In this document: positions 17,465 to 25,018 of the stretch, piece after piece
How positions within the stretch are numbered: position 1 is the first letter of the stretch
Layout: each line of letters begins with the position of its first letter
DNA from: Pokkaliibacter plantistimulans
Lineage (GTDB): Bacteria > Pseudomonadota > Gammaproteobacteria > Pseudomonadales > Balneatricaceae
NCBI RefSeq assembly: GCF_046844695.1
Contig: NZ_CP177354.1
Coordinates: 930,001-994,000 of the forward strand
Reading direction: 5' to 3'
DNA length: 64,000 nucleotides
The notes under the pieces: generated by a model
Seen by the model: the letters and a program-made list of their open reading frames with translations, nothing else
Databases searched by the model: none
Told to the model about the DNA's origin: nothing
Program-made: the position numbers and the translations under genes

Positions 17465-18121
17465 ATGGCCAAGCAAGTTCAACTCTTTCAGCAGCAGATT
17501 CAGGACCTGGTCGGGCGCGAGGTGTTGCAGACCTCGGCACTGATAGAGGTGCCACCCGGCAAAAGTCTGTTTCAAAAAGGCGAGCGCTGTACCCAGTTCC
17601 TGCTGGTCGTAGCAGGCTCAGTCAAAGTCTACGGCGAGACGCCTGCCGGTCGGGAGGTGGTGCTCTATCACATGGGAGCGGGTGAAAGCTGTGTGCTGAC
17701 CACCAGCTGCCTGCTCGGCGATCGCCATTACCCGGCCCATGCCCGCACTGAAACCCTGGTGCAGACCCTCGCCATCCCGCGTCCGGCCTTTATGAAAGGT
17801 CTGGCCGAGTCGGATGACTTTCGCATGATGGTGTTTGCCAGCTACGGCGAGCGACTGGCCAGTCTGGTGGGGCTGATTCAGGAGCTGACCTTTGAGCGGG
17901 TGGATGTGCGTCTGGCGCGTTATCTGCTCGATCATCAGCATGCCAACCGCCTGCTGCTCAGTCATCAGCAGCTGGCATTGGCACTGGACTCCAGCGAGGA
18001 AGTCATCCTGCGTCTGCTGAAGGAGTTCGAGCAGCGGGGCTGGTTGCTGCTGCATCGCGGCGGTATCGACATCGTGCAGGCGAAGAAGCTGAACTTCTAT
18101 ATTGCCGAGGCCACTGCCTGA
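17465..18121 (+). CDS. Crp/Fnr-family transcription regulator
   Basis: A 218-residue protein with an N-terminal cyclic-nucleotide-binding-type beta barrel (about 25-140, with LFQKGERCTQFLLVVAGSVKVY) and a C-terminal winged helix (about 150-210, with LSHQQLALALDSSEEVILRLLKEF). It lacks the N-terminal cysteine group of FNR, so it should not carry an oxygen-sensing iron-sulfur cluster. The barrel has no clear Crp-type phosphate cassette (the stretch reads MGAGESCVLTTSCLL), which suggests another effector; a cysteine in this segment might act in redox or metal sensing. The recognition helix departs from the usual S/TRExVSR pattern (SSEEVILR). Targets are unknown. It is convergent with gloC. Confidence 0.85.
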   Translation: MAKQVQLFQQQIQDLVGREVLQTSALIEVPPGKSLFQKGERCTQFLLVVAGSVKVYGETPAGREVVLYHMGAGESCVLTTSCLLGDRHYPAHARTETLVQTLAIPRPAFMKGLAESDDFRMMVFASYGERLASLVGLIQELTFERVDVRLARYLLDHQHANRLLLSHQQLALALDSSEEVILRLLKEFEQRGWLLLHRGGIDIVQAKKLNFYIAEATA

Positions 18122-18123
18122 GA

Positions 18124-18150
18124 GGCGTTGATGCCATCGTCATCAACGCC
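18124..18150. terminator. Hairpin between convergent regulator gene and gloC
   Basis: GGCGTTGATG and CATCAACGCC form a perfect 10-bp stem with a 7-base loop directly after the regulator stop codon. No T-tract follows on either strand, so it is a candidate bidirectional terminator only. Confidence 0.45.
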
Positions 18151-18179
18151 GTATGGCCGACCCGCAGGGAAATTCGCTC

Positions 18180-18824
18180 TCAGCCCATACGCCCGGAAAC
18201 GAAAGGATTGCTGCGGCGTTCTTCGCCCAGTGTCGACATGGGGCCATGGCCCGGGACGAAGCTGACATCATCACCGAGCAGGAACAGGTTATTGCGGATG
18301 GCATCCAGCAAGGTCTGGTGATCGCCACCGGGAAAGTCGGTACGACCGATGGAGCCCTTGAACAGCACATCCCCTACCTGTGCCCAGCGGCTGGGTTGAT
18401 GATAGAACACCACGTGACCGGGCGTATGGCCGGGGCAGTGCAGCACCTGCAGGTTTTCCTTGCCGACGCTGACGGTATCACCCTGCTCCAGCCAGCGGTC
18501 AGGCTGGAAAGGCTGGCTGGGTGGGAAGCCGAACATCTGGGCCTGCTGCGGCAGGGCGTCAATCCAGAAGCGATCCGCCTGATGTGGGCCTTCAATGGGT
18601 AGCGACTGGCTGCTGGCCAGCTCACCGGTGGCACCGACATGATCGAGATGGCCGTGGGTCAGCAGAATTTTGGTCAGGGTAACGCCTTCTTCCCTGACGG
18701 CTGCCAGCAGGCGCTGGCTGTCACCACCGGGGTCAATCAGCGCGCCTTCCATGGAATCATCGCACCACACCAGGGTGCAGTTCTGTTGGAAGGGAGTAAC
18801 CGGAATAATGCGATAACGCAGCAT
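18180..18824 (-). CDS. gloC: Hydroxyacylglutathione hydrolase GloC (YcbL type, metallo-beta-lactamase fold)
   Basis: A 214-residue metal hydrolase with the signature THGHLDH (metal ligands His57, His59, Asp61, His62), then CPGHTPGHVVF, GDVLFKGSIGRTDFPGGDH and PGHGP. From memory of E. coli YcbL/GloC the match is close along the whole chain, including the opening YRIIPVTPFQQNC and the ending STLGEER..NPF. GloC is the type II glyoxalase that hydrolyses S-lactoylglutathione to lactate and glutathione in methylglyoxal detoxification. It lies 57 bases downstream of ubiJ on the same strand, so it may share the ubiE-ubiJ transcript. Confidence 0.9.
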   Translation of the reverse strand: MLRYRIIPVTPFQQNCTLVWCDDSMEGALIDPGGDSQRLLAAVREEGVTLTKILLTHGHLDHVGATGELASSQSLPIEGPHQADRFWIDALPQQAQMFGFPPSQPFQPDRWLEQGDTVSVGKENLQVLHCPGHTPGHVVFYHQPSRWAQVGDVLFKGSIGRTDFPGGDHQTLLDAIRNNLFLLGDDVSFVPGHGPMSTLGEERRSNPFVSGRMG

Positions 18825-18881
18825 GGGCAGGCTCTCGTAGCAGAACAGAGTGGGCTATCTTCGGCCAGCCGGCCGCAGGCT

Positions 18882-19475
18882 TCAAGTCAGCCTGGCCAGA
18901 CGGGCCTCCAGCCGGTCCAGTTGCAGCTGGGTGTGATGCAGATCGTCGATCCAGTCATCAATCTCCAGACGACTGGGCAGCAGACGAATTTCTTCCTGCA
19001 GGTATTCCTGCACATCCAGATGCAGATCACCGCGGCTGCGCTGCAGCCACTGCCAGCCTTTAGCCAGCGTGGTCCCCAGCGCATGGGCCGGGACATCACC
19101 GATAAACTCGGCGGCCCAGCCTTCCCAGTCAGGGTCCAGCTGCAGGGCGACCTGCTGCAGGGTTTCCGGCAGGGCCAGATTACCGTCAATACGCATACCA
19201 CTGGCGGCGGCGGGGCGTTGCTCGGCCAGATTGGCTATCAGGGTGGCCAGGCTGGTATGTACCTCGGTGTCGGCCTGACCGTTGAATTCCTGCTGCAGAC
19301 GCAGGCCAACGCTGGTCAGGGTAATGTAGGCGCTCGGTAATCCCTGGATATGCAGGGCCAGGGTTTGTCCGGCGTGGCGCCGGATGCGTTCAAGACTGCT
19401 CTCATCGCGCTGCAGCAAGGCGTTCAGACGCCCTTCGAAGGCAGCCAGCAAAGCTTCATGCAAAGGGCGAAACAT
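18882..19475 (-). CDS. ubiJ: Ubiquinone biosynthesis accessory factor UbiJ (SCP2 domain)
   Basis: A 197-residue protein with an N-terminal SCP2-like lipid-binding domain (about 15-115) and a C-terminal helical stretch ending in a heptad-like run (LHHTQLQLDRLEARLARL). UbiJ binds isoprenoid ubiquinone precursors and, with UbiK, assists the soluble Ubi complex of late ring modifications. Identification rests on weak overall conservation but a decisive position: eight bases after ubiE on the same strand, as in E. coli and Pseudomonas. Unusually, the next gene is gloC and not ubiB, which normally completes this operon. Confidence 0.85.
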   Translation of the reverse strand: MFRPLHEALLAAFEGRLNALLQRDESSLERIRRHAGQTLALHIQGLPSAYITLTSVGLRLQQEFNGQADTEVHTSLATLIANLAEQRPAAASGMRIDGNLALPETLQQVALQLDPDWEGWAAEFIGDVPAHALGTTLAKGWQWLQRSRGDLHLDVQEYLQEEIRLLPSRLEIDDWIDDLHHTQLQLDRLEARLARLT

Positions 19476-19483
19476 AGGTCACC

Positions 19484-20278
19484 TCAGGGTTTGATGCCAG
19501 TGTGCAGAGCGACGATGCCGCTGGTCAGGTTTTCATATTCAACCCGCACCAGACCGGCGTTCTCCATCATGCCTTTCAGGGTTTCCTGATCGGGGTGCAT
19601 GCGAATTGACTCGGCCAGATAGCGATAGGATTCGGCATCGCCAGCGACAAGCTGACCCATCAGCGGCAGCAGGGTGAAGGAGTAGGTGTCGTACGCCTTG
19701 CTCATCAGCGGATTGGTGGTCTTGGAGAACTCCAGAACCAGCAGGCGGCCGCCGGGTTTCAGGACTCGGGCCATGGAAGCCAGTGCCTTGTCCTTGTCGG
19801 TGACGTTGCGCAGGCCAAAGGCAATGGTGATGACGTCGAAGGTGTTATCGGGGAAGGGCAGGTATTCGGCGTTGGCCTGTACATACTCGATGTTGCCAAC
19901 AGCGCCACGATTGGTCAGCTTGTCACGGCCGACATTGAGCATGGAGTCGTTAATATCGGCCAGTACTACCTTGCCAGTGGGGCCCACCAGCTGGCTGAAC
20001 TTGAGGGTCAGATCGCCTGTGCCACCGGCGATATCCAGTACCTTGTGGCCACGGCGCACGCTGCTGCGATTGATGGTGTAGCGTTTCCACAGGCGGTGGA
20101 TGCCACCTGACATGAGGTCGTTCATCAGATCGTACTTGCCGGCGACGGAGTGGAATACGTCGGCAACCTTGCGCACCTTGTCTTCCACCGCGACCTGCTG
20201 ATAACCAAAGTGGGTGGTACCTTCTTGGGACTGCTTGGCGGCGTGGTCGGAAAGAGAGGCTTGATCCTTCTCGCTCAT
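19484..20278 (-). CDS. ubiE: Ubiquinone/menaquinone C-methyltransferase
   Basis: A 264-residue class I SAM-dependent methyltransferase acting on the demethyl quinone precursor in ubiquinone (and menaquinone) synthesis. The family blocks are clear: VFHSVAGKYDLMNDLMSGG, the SAM-binding loop VLDIAGGTGDLTLKF, NDSMLNVGRDKL and the late ITIAFGLRNVTDKDKAL and EFSKTTNP. It starts the ubiE-ubiJ pair. The first 25 residues are polar and variable, as in Pseudomonas relatives. Confidence 0.96.
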   Translation of the reverse strand: MSEKDQASLSDHAAKQSQEGTTHFGYQQVAVEDKVRKVADVFHSVAGKYDLMNDLMSGGIHRLWKRYTINRSSVRRGHKVLDIAGGTGDLTLKFSQLVGPTGKVVLADINDSMLNVGRDKLTNRGAVGNIEYVQANAEYLPFPDNTFDVITIAFGLRNVTDKDKALASMARVLKPGGRLLVLEFSKTTNPLMSKAYDTYSFTLLPLMGQLVAGDAESYRYLAESIRMHPDQETLKGMMENAGLVRVEYENLTSGIVALHTGIKP

Positions 20279-20480
20279 AGCTGTGGCCTTATCAACAAAG
20301 GGAAAATTGCGGCCTATTGTAGAGCCTTGTGCGGCGCGGGCCTACCTCTGTTCGTGTTTGCAGTGCAGGTTATGATAATGAAGCCGCACTGAGGTTGAGT
20401 GTGGATAGGAGCGTTGTTAAAGTGCCCCCTGCTTGGTTGGAACTGTCCAAGCTTTCAATCTACATGACTAGGATGTTGAA

Positions 20481-21125
20481 ATGAGCATACTCAACCTTAC
20501 TGACGGGATTGCGAACTTCGCTGCCGTTACGGTTCAAACCTACCCCTCCATTGAGCATGGGAGGCTTGACACTGTCAGGTCGATTGTATTGCATCGTACC
20601 GATTCTTTTTCTGCTAAATCTTCTCTGTCGGCCTATCAAGCGGGCCAGAAAACCGGGGCGCATTTTCTGATTGATACAGATGGCTGTGTCATGCAAACCG
20701 CCTCGTTACAGAAACAGTGCTGGCATGTTGGGCAGTTGCAGTCACGCTGCATGAACGAGTCGAGTTGCTCTCCCTCTGAGTTAAGTAGCATTAACGGTAT
20801 GCTGCAGCAAAAAGGACAGACGTGGCGACAGCGTTATGTTGCTGTTTCTCGCTTTGAGGCAGCCAAAGCCTATCCTGCACGTTATCCCTCGAACAGCGAC
20901 TCTATTGGCATTGAAGTAGTAGGGAAATTTCTGAATTCGGTGGCGGGTTATCAACGACCGACCGATGCGCAGAAAAAGTCATTGGCATGGTTGGTTGGTG
21001 CTTTGCTATCAGAATATGGGCTGCAGCTGTCACGAGATGTTTTTGCTCACGGTGATATTGCCAGAAAAGAGAAATTGGAAGGAAGTCAATTGTTACAGTT
21101 TCTGCGAGCAGGCGTAAGGCAATAA
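20481..21125 (+). CDS. N-acetylmuramoyl-L-alanine amidase domain protein, no signal peptide
   Basis: A 214-residue protein with an Amidase_2 (AmpD/PGRP-like) domain. Likely zinc and catalytic residues are His38 in SIVLHRT, Glu145 in SIGIEVVG, His190 in FAHGDI and Lys198; the third zinc ligand position, Asp in AmpD, appears as Glu200 in KLEGSQ. It would cut between N-acetylmuramic acid and the peptide stem of peptidoglycan. There is no signal peptide, yet the next gene encodes a lipoprotein. Gene pair and flanks are visibly richer in A+T than the neighbours, suggesting transfer. The combination (leaderless cell-wall hydrolase plus exported small partner) is known for type VI secretion effector/immunity pairs and for prophage lysis genes; no secretion or phage gene is nearby. 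Ribosome site AGGA lies eight bases before the ATG. Confidence 0.8.
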   Translation: MSILNLTDGIANFAAVTVQTYPSIEHGRLDTVRSIVLHRTDSFSAKSSLSAYQAGQKTGAHFLIDTDGCVMQTASLQKQCWHVGQLQSRCMNESSCSPSELSSINGMLQQKGQTWRQRYVAVSRFEAAKAYPARYPSNSDSIGIEVVGKFLNSVAGYQRPTDAQKKSLAWLVGALLSEYGLQLSRDVFAHGDIARKEKLEGSQLLQFLRAGVRQ

Positions 21126-21144
21126 GTAAAGGGGCGTGAAGACA

Positions 21145-21549
21145 ATGCACTATCGAAGAAGAGTATGTGGCCTACTGCTGGCAGTATTGGGTTCTACTTT
21201 ATCCTTGTCGGCGTGCGCAATCCCTACTGATATTTCTATTCAGCAGGGTGGGGATAGCCAGGATGCTACGTATGACAGTTGTAAGGCGTTTTCTCTGACG
21301 GCTAAACAAGTGGCAGAGTACTTTCAAACGGCTGATCCTGTGGAGGATAGCGAGTGGCACGGACGGGCGGTGATTGCACCATGCTATGTCGAAGGAATGA
21401 TGTCTGTTGGGGGACGGCAATATCACTGGCGTATAACCGCATCAGGTAGTGGTTATCGTTATCTGCCTGATAGCGAAGGGCAACAACGTTATTTCATCTG
21501 TGACGAAACATCGCAGCACATGAGCTGTAATAGGTTGTTTGAGCAGTGA
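21145..21549 (+). CDS. Small lipoprotein, possible immunity partner of the amidase
   Basis: A 134-residue protein of no family I recognise. It opens with a basic stretch, a hydrophobic core and a lipobox LSAC ending at Cys24, so it should be exported, lipidated by Lgt and anchored in the periplasm. The mature part has four cysteines (DSCKAF, IAPCYVEG, YFICDE, HMSCNRL), enough for two disulfides. I chose ATG 21145 because GGGG lies ten bases upstream and the signal peptide then has a normal length; a GTG at 21136 is in frame. It follows the amidase gene by 19 bases and shares its A+T-rich base use. A role as periplasmic inhibitor of the amidase is inference from this pairing only. Confidence 0.75.
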   Translation: MHYRRRVCGLLLAVLGSTLSLSACAIPTDISIQQGGDSQDATYDSCKAFSLTAKQVAEYFQTADPVEDSEWHGRAVIAPCYVEGMMSVGGRQYHWRITASGSGYRYLPDSEGQQRYFICDETSQHMSCNRLFEQ

Positions 21550-21559
21550 CATTTAAGAA

Positions 21560-21589
21560 CAGGCACCATGAAGGTGCCTGATTTCTTTA
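21560..21589 (+). terminator. Terminator after the lipoprotein gene
   Basis: CAGGCACC and GGTGCCTG form an 8-bp stem around ATGAA, followed by ATTTCTTT. It sits between convergent genes and may also stop minus-strand transcription of the DUF971 gene. Confidence 0.65.
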
Positions 21590-21970
21590 GCCCATCAGCT
21601 TGACCACACTTTCATGAGGATCACGCGATGCCTTGGCCTGCTCCAGCTTGTGCAGATACTGCTGCCAGTATTCGGCCTGATGGGTGCAGAGCTCATGCAG
21701 ATAGTCCCAGGTGAACAGGCCAGAATCATGGCCGTCATCAAACACGATCTTCACTGCATACTGGCCACTGGGCTCCATGCCATTGATACCCACATGGATC
21801 TTGCCGGTCTGCAGCTTCTCCTGCCCGCGCCCGTGCCCCCGTACTTCTGCTGACGGCGAATGTACCCGCAGGTATTCGGCACTCAGCACATAGCGCTGAT
21901 TACCGGCATAGACCAGTTCAAGCGTCTTGGAACGTTTGTGCAGTTTGATTTCGACAGGACGTGCCGCCAT
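21587..21970 (-). CDS. DUF971 (gamma-butyrobetaine hydroxylase N-terminal-like) protein
   Basis: A 127-residue protein with the DUF971 pattern: PVEIKLHKRSKTLELVY near the start, LSAEYLRVHSPSAEVRGHG, and the strongly conserved VKIVFDDGHDSGLFTWDYLHEL. The same fold occurs at the N-terminus of gamma-butyrobetaine hydroxylase, where it binds zinc, and in proteins tied to iron-sulfur assembly; the stand-alone bacterial role is not settled. I start at ATG 21970 because GAGG lies five bases upstream; the GTG at 21976 would touch that site. It follows hslU by 49 bases, an hslV-hslU-DUF971 order that is common in pseudomonads. Confidence 0.85.
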   Translation of the reverse strand: MAARPVEIKLHKRSKTLELVYAGNQRYVLSAEYLRVHSPSAEVRGHGRGQEKLQTGKIHVGINGMEPSGQYAVKIVFDDGHDSGLFTWDYLHELCTHQAEYWQQYLHKLEQAKASRDPHESVVKLMG

Positions 21971-21990
21971 GGCCACCTCGGCTTGGGTTG

Positions 21991-22012
21991 GCCGCCCAGC
22001 GCACTGGGCGGC
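21991..22012. other. Hairpin between hslU and the DUF971 gene
   Basis: GCCGCCCAG and CTGGGCGGC form a perfect 9-bp G+C-rich stem with a 4-base loop in the 49-base gap. No T-tract follows on the minus strand, so it may tune read-through or protect the hslVU mRNA end and is not a strong terminator. Confidence 0.5.
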
Positions 22013-22019
22013 ATAGCAG

Positions 22020-23351
22020 TTACAGGATGTACTGGCTCAGATCCTGGTTCTTGGCCAGGCTGCCCAGATAGCGGTCGACATAGGCAGCATCCACCACTAC
22101 TTCGTCCTGATTATCACCGGACGTGTAAGACACCTCTTCCAGCAGTCGCTCCATCAGCGTGTGCAGACGGCGGGCACCGATGTTTTCGGTTTGCTCGTTG
22201 ACCTGGAAGGCCAGCTCAGCCATGCGCTGGATACCGCTGTCCTCGAAACGCAGTTGGACACCTTCCGTGCCCAGCAGCGCTTGATACTGCTCAGTCAGTG
22301 AGAAGCTGGGCTCGGTCAGGATACGGGCGAAGTCTTCAGGGGTAAGGGCATTCAGCTCAACGCGAATAGGCAGACGACCCTGCAGCTCCGGGATCAGATC
22401 CGACGGTTTGGACAGGTGGAAGGCACCGGAGGCGATAAACAGGATATGGTCGGTCTTGATCATGCCCTGTTTGGTATTCACGGTGCAGCCTTCGATCAGT
22501 GGCAGCAGATCACGCTGGACACCTTCACGTGACACATCTGCACCGCTGGTTTCGCCGCGCTTGGCAACCTTATCGATCTCGTCGATAAAGACGATGCCGT
22601 TCTGCTCGACCATCTCCACCGCACGAGCCTTGATGTCATCTTCCTTGATCAGATTGGCGGCTTCTTCTTCCTGTACTTTCTTCAGGGCATCCTTGACCTT
22701 CATACGGCGGCTTTTGCTGCGCTGATTGCCCATGTTGGAGAACAGGTTCTGCAACTGGCTGGTCATTTCTTCCATACCGGGCGGGGCCATGATTTCGACG
22801 CCCATGGGGCTGTCAGCCACCTGAATGTCGATTTCCTTGTCATCCAGCTCCCCTTCACGCAGCTTCTTACGAAACACCTGACGGGTATGGTTATCAGCAG
22901 GCTTGGCACTGCCCTGTTCAAAGGGGTTGTCGTTGCGCGCAGCAGGCAGCAGGGCATCCAGAATGCGGTCTTCAGCAGCATCCAGTGCACGATCCTGCAC
23001 CTTCTGCATTTCCTGTTCACGCAGCATCTTTATCGCGGCGTCAGCCAGATCACGGATGATGGATTCCACATCACGACCGACGTAACCGACTTCGGTGAAT
23101 TTGGTGGCTTCTACCTTGAGGAACGGCGCATTGGCCAGTTTGGCCAGACGGCGGGCGATTTCGGTCTTGCCCACGCCGGTGGGGCCGATCATCAGAATAT
23201 TCTTCGGGGTGATTTCCGCCCGCTGCTCGACCGGCAGCTGCATACGGCGCCAGCGGTTGCGCAGGGCAATCGCTACGGCACGTTTGGCTTCGTGCTGGCC
23301 GATGATGTGTTTGTCCAGCTCGTGGACGATTTCGCGTGGGGTCATGGACAT
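22020..23351 (-). CDS. hslU: ATP-dependent protease ATPase subunit HslU
   Basis: A 443-residue AAA+ unfoldase, the ClpY ring of the HslUV (ClpYQ) protease. The N-terminal block MTPREIVHELDKHIIGQHEAK, Walker A IGPTGVGKTEIARRLAK, the GYVGRDVE pore motif, Walker B IVFIDEIDK and sensor region GAFHLSKPSDLIPELQGR are all present, and the chain ends in LSQYIL, the C-terminal tail that docks into HslV. The inserted I domain (about 110-240) is normal. It follows hslV by 13 bases. HslU unfolds regulators and damaged proteins in the cytosol under heat stress. Confidence 0.97.
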   Translation of the reverse strand: MSMTPREIVHELDKHIIGQHEAKRAVAIALRNRWRRMQLPVEQRAEITPKNILMIGPTGVGKTEIARRLAKLANAPFLKVEATKFTEVGYVGRDVESIIRDLADAAIKMLREQEMQKVQDRALDAAEDRILDALLPAARNDNPFEQGSAKPADNHTRQVFRKKLREGELDDKEIDIQVADSPMGVEIMAPPGMEEMTSQLQNLFSNMGNQRSKSRRMKVKDALKKVQEEEAANLIKEDDIKARAVEMVEQNGIVFIDEIDKVAKRGETSGADVSREGVQRDLLPLIEGCTVNTKQGMIKTDHILFIASGAFHLSKPSDLIPELQGRLPIRVELNALTPEDFARILTEPSFSLTEQYQALLGTEGVQLRFEDSGIQRMAELAFQVNEQTENIGARRLHTLMERLLEEVSYTSGDNQDEVVVDAAYVDRYLGSLAKNQDLSQYIL

Positions 23352-23364
23352 GACTGGACTTCCT

Positions 23365-23904
23365 TCAGGCCGCGGGCTGGTTGATATCGAGTTTTTCGAT
23401 GGTCAGCTGGTGATTGGTGTAGACGCAGATGTCGGCGGCCATGTTCAGTGACTTTTCGACGATATCCAGCGCGCTGAGGCTGGTATTTTCCAGCAGGGCA
23501 CGGCCTGCGGCCATGGCGAAGTTGCCGCCAGAACCAATAGTGAGAATGCCATGCTCAGGCTCGACCACATCACCGGTGCCGCTGATCAGCAGGGAGGCCG
23601 TCTGGTCGGCGACAATCAGCATGGCTTCGAGGCGGCGCAGGGCACGATCACTGCGCCATTCTTTAGCCATTTCTACTGCGGCGCGGGTCAGCTGACCATT
23701 GTGCTTTTCCAGGTGGCCCTCGAAACGCTCGAACAGGGTAAAGGCATCGGCGGTCGAGCCGGCGAAGCCTGCCAACACCTTGCCGTGGTACAGGCGGCGC
23801 ACCTTGCGTGCATTGCCTTTCATCACGCTCTGGCCAAGGGATACCTGACCATCGCCACCAACAACTACCTGATCATCGCGACGCACACAAACGATAGTGG
23901 TCAT
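23365..23904 (-). CDS. hslV: ATP-dependent protease proteolytic subunit HslV
   Basis: A 179-residue proteasome-like peptidase. After removal of Met1 the catalytic Thr is exposed (TTIVCVRRDD), followed by the family blocks GDGQVSLGQSVMKGNARKVRR and GFAGSTADAFTLFERFE and the late GSGGNFAMAAGRAL. The open frame continues upstream to 23988, but the start at 23904 is certain because of this N-terminal Thr and the GGAGAG ribosome site five bases upstream. Transcribed first in hslV-hslU-DUF971. Confidence 0.97.
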   Translation of the reverse strand: MTTIVCVRRDDQVVVGGDGQVSLGQSVMKGNARKVRRLYHGKVLAGFAGSTADAFTLFERFEGHLEKHNGQLTRAAVEMAKEWRSDRALRRLEAMLIVADQTASLLISGTGDVVEPEHGILTIGSGGNFAMAAGRALLENTSLSALDIVEKSLNMAADICVYTNHQLTIEKLDINQPAA

Positions 23905-24274
23905 CAAACTCTCCAATAAGGCGCCTGCAGTCCTGAGTAGCAATCCACTGAGATTGCCTGGAATGCGCACGCTGGCAATATCATCCACGCAGCCCGCTGC
24001 GGGATGACAGTGTGAATTAGTATTGGGGGGAAGTGGTGACGGTGTGCGGTTATTTCAAGGGTGGGTACTGACATGCACCGAGATCATGGGCAGTACAGCA
24101 GGGCACGGTGACAGATGGAAACATCTGAACGGGTATTCAGGGGCTGAAGCACTATGCAGGAAGATAGCGTTGGGGCCGGCATCGCTCACCGCCCGATCTG
24201 TTCAGATGAGTCATATAAAGCCCAGGGGCCGTCTTGCGACAGCCCCCGTAACTTTTTAGGTCGTGAATATGGTC
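23905..24274. promoter_or_regulatory. Intergenic region upstream of hslV
   Basis: A 370-base gene-free stretch. On the minus strand CCCTTGAAATA (24061-24051) resembles the -35 of heat-shock sigma-32 promoters, and CCCCCCAATA (24030-24021) resembles the -10 (consensus CCCCATNT), but the spacing of about 24 bases is longer than the usual 13-17. The -35 likeness is suggestive for an hslVU operon; the promoter is not proven. The right end holds the terminator of the SPOR gene. Confidence 0.35.
24225..24246 (-). terminator. Hairpin after the SPOR gene
   Basis: On the minus strand GGGGCTGTC-GCAA-GACGGCCCC forms a 9-bp stem (one G-T pair) with a GCAA tetraloop, about 30 bases past the stop, followed by a moderately T-rich stretch (TGGGCTTTATATG). 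Confidence 0.5.
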
Positions 24275-25015
24275 TTAACGAATGGGGACGCGGATGGGTG
24301 AGGTGCCCATGGCGCTGAGTTTACCTTCCGCTTTGCTCAAGCCATCGCCACTAAACGGCCCAAGGCGCACGCGCCACCATGTCTGACCTTTACTGTCAGG
24401 GCCAGGTGACACGCCCACTTCCTGAAACCCTTGCAGGAACATCTTCACCCGCATTTTTTCGGCTTCATCTTCCGTCTTGAAGGCGCCTACCTGTAGCAGG
24501 AAACGTCCGGCGGCGGGTGCTGCTGCCGGTGTCGACTTGTCGACCACCTTCGGTGCTTCGGTTTTAGCTGCCTCCAGCTTCACCGCTTCGGTGGCTTTGG
24601 CCAGTTCAGCGCTGCTGGACGGCTTGGCCTCTTCCGGTTTGGGTGGCGGCGGAGGCTGGGTGGCCAAAGGTTGCACATCAGGCGGCAAAGGGACTTCCGA
24701 CTCCGGCAACAGTTTGTAGAAGTCCCAGCTCTTCGAGGCGCTGTCCGGTGCTGGCGCAGGCGGTGGTGCCTTGACCTTGGCTTTGGGTTTTTCCTTTTCT
24801 TCCGGCGCAGGCTTGACGGCCAGCGCTGCCTGCGTAGCGGCCGGATCGGTTTTTACTCGTGCCAGTTGCACCAGAATAAAACCGAATACGCCCACCAGCA
24901 CCAATACAGAGGCAATACGCCAGGAAAAGCCCGACTTTTTAGCTGGGGCTTTCTTGCGCGAAGACGAACCGCTGCGCGCTCTGGATTGGCTTTTGGCAAA
25001 GTCCTGGGTAGCCAT
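24275..25015 (-). CDS. SPOR-domain cell-division protein, FtsN-like
   Basis: A 246-residue bitopic membrane protein: a basic cytosolic stretch (about 1-33, SSSRKKAPAKKSG), one membrane segment (about 33-52), a Pro/Ala/Lys-rich periplasmic linker containing the short motif SWDFYKLLPESEV, and a C-terminal SPOR domain (about 168-246, GRFLLQVGAFKTEDEAEKMR). The architecture and the FYKLLPE-type motif are those of FtsN-like proteins, which bind denuded septal glycan and activate septal peptidoglycan synthesis. It starts three bases after the argS stop, so argS and this gene form a transcript, the same arrangement as in pseudomonads. Confidence 0.88.
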   Translation of the reverse strand: MATQDFAKSQSRARSGSSSRKKAPAKKSGFSWRIASVLVLVGVFGFILVQLARVKTDPAATQAALAVKPAPEEKEKPKAKVKAPPPAPAPDSASKSWDFYKLLPESEVPLPPDVQPLATQPPPPPKPEEAKPSSSAELAKATEAVKLEAAKTEAPKVVDKSTPAAAPAAGRFLLQVGAFKTEDEAEKMRVKMFLQGFQEVGVSPGPDSKGQTWWRVRLGPFSGDGLSKAEGKLSAMGTSPIRVPIR

Positions 25016-25018
25016 GGG

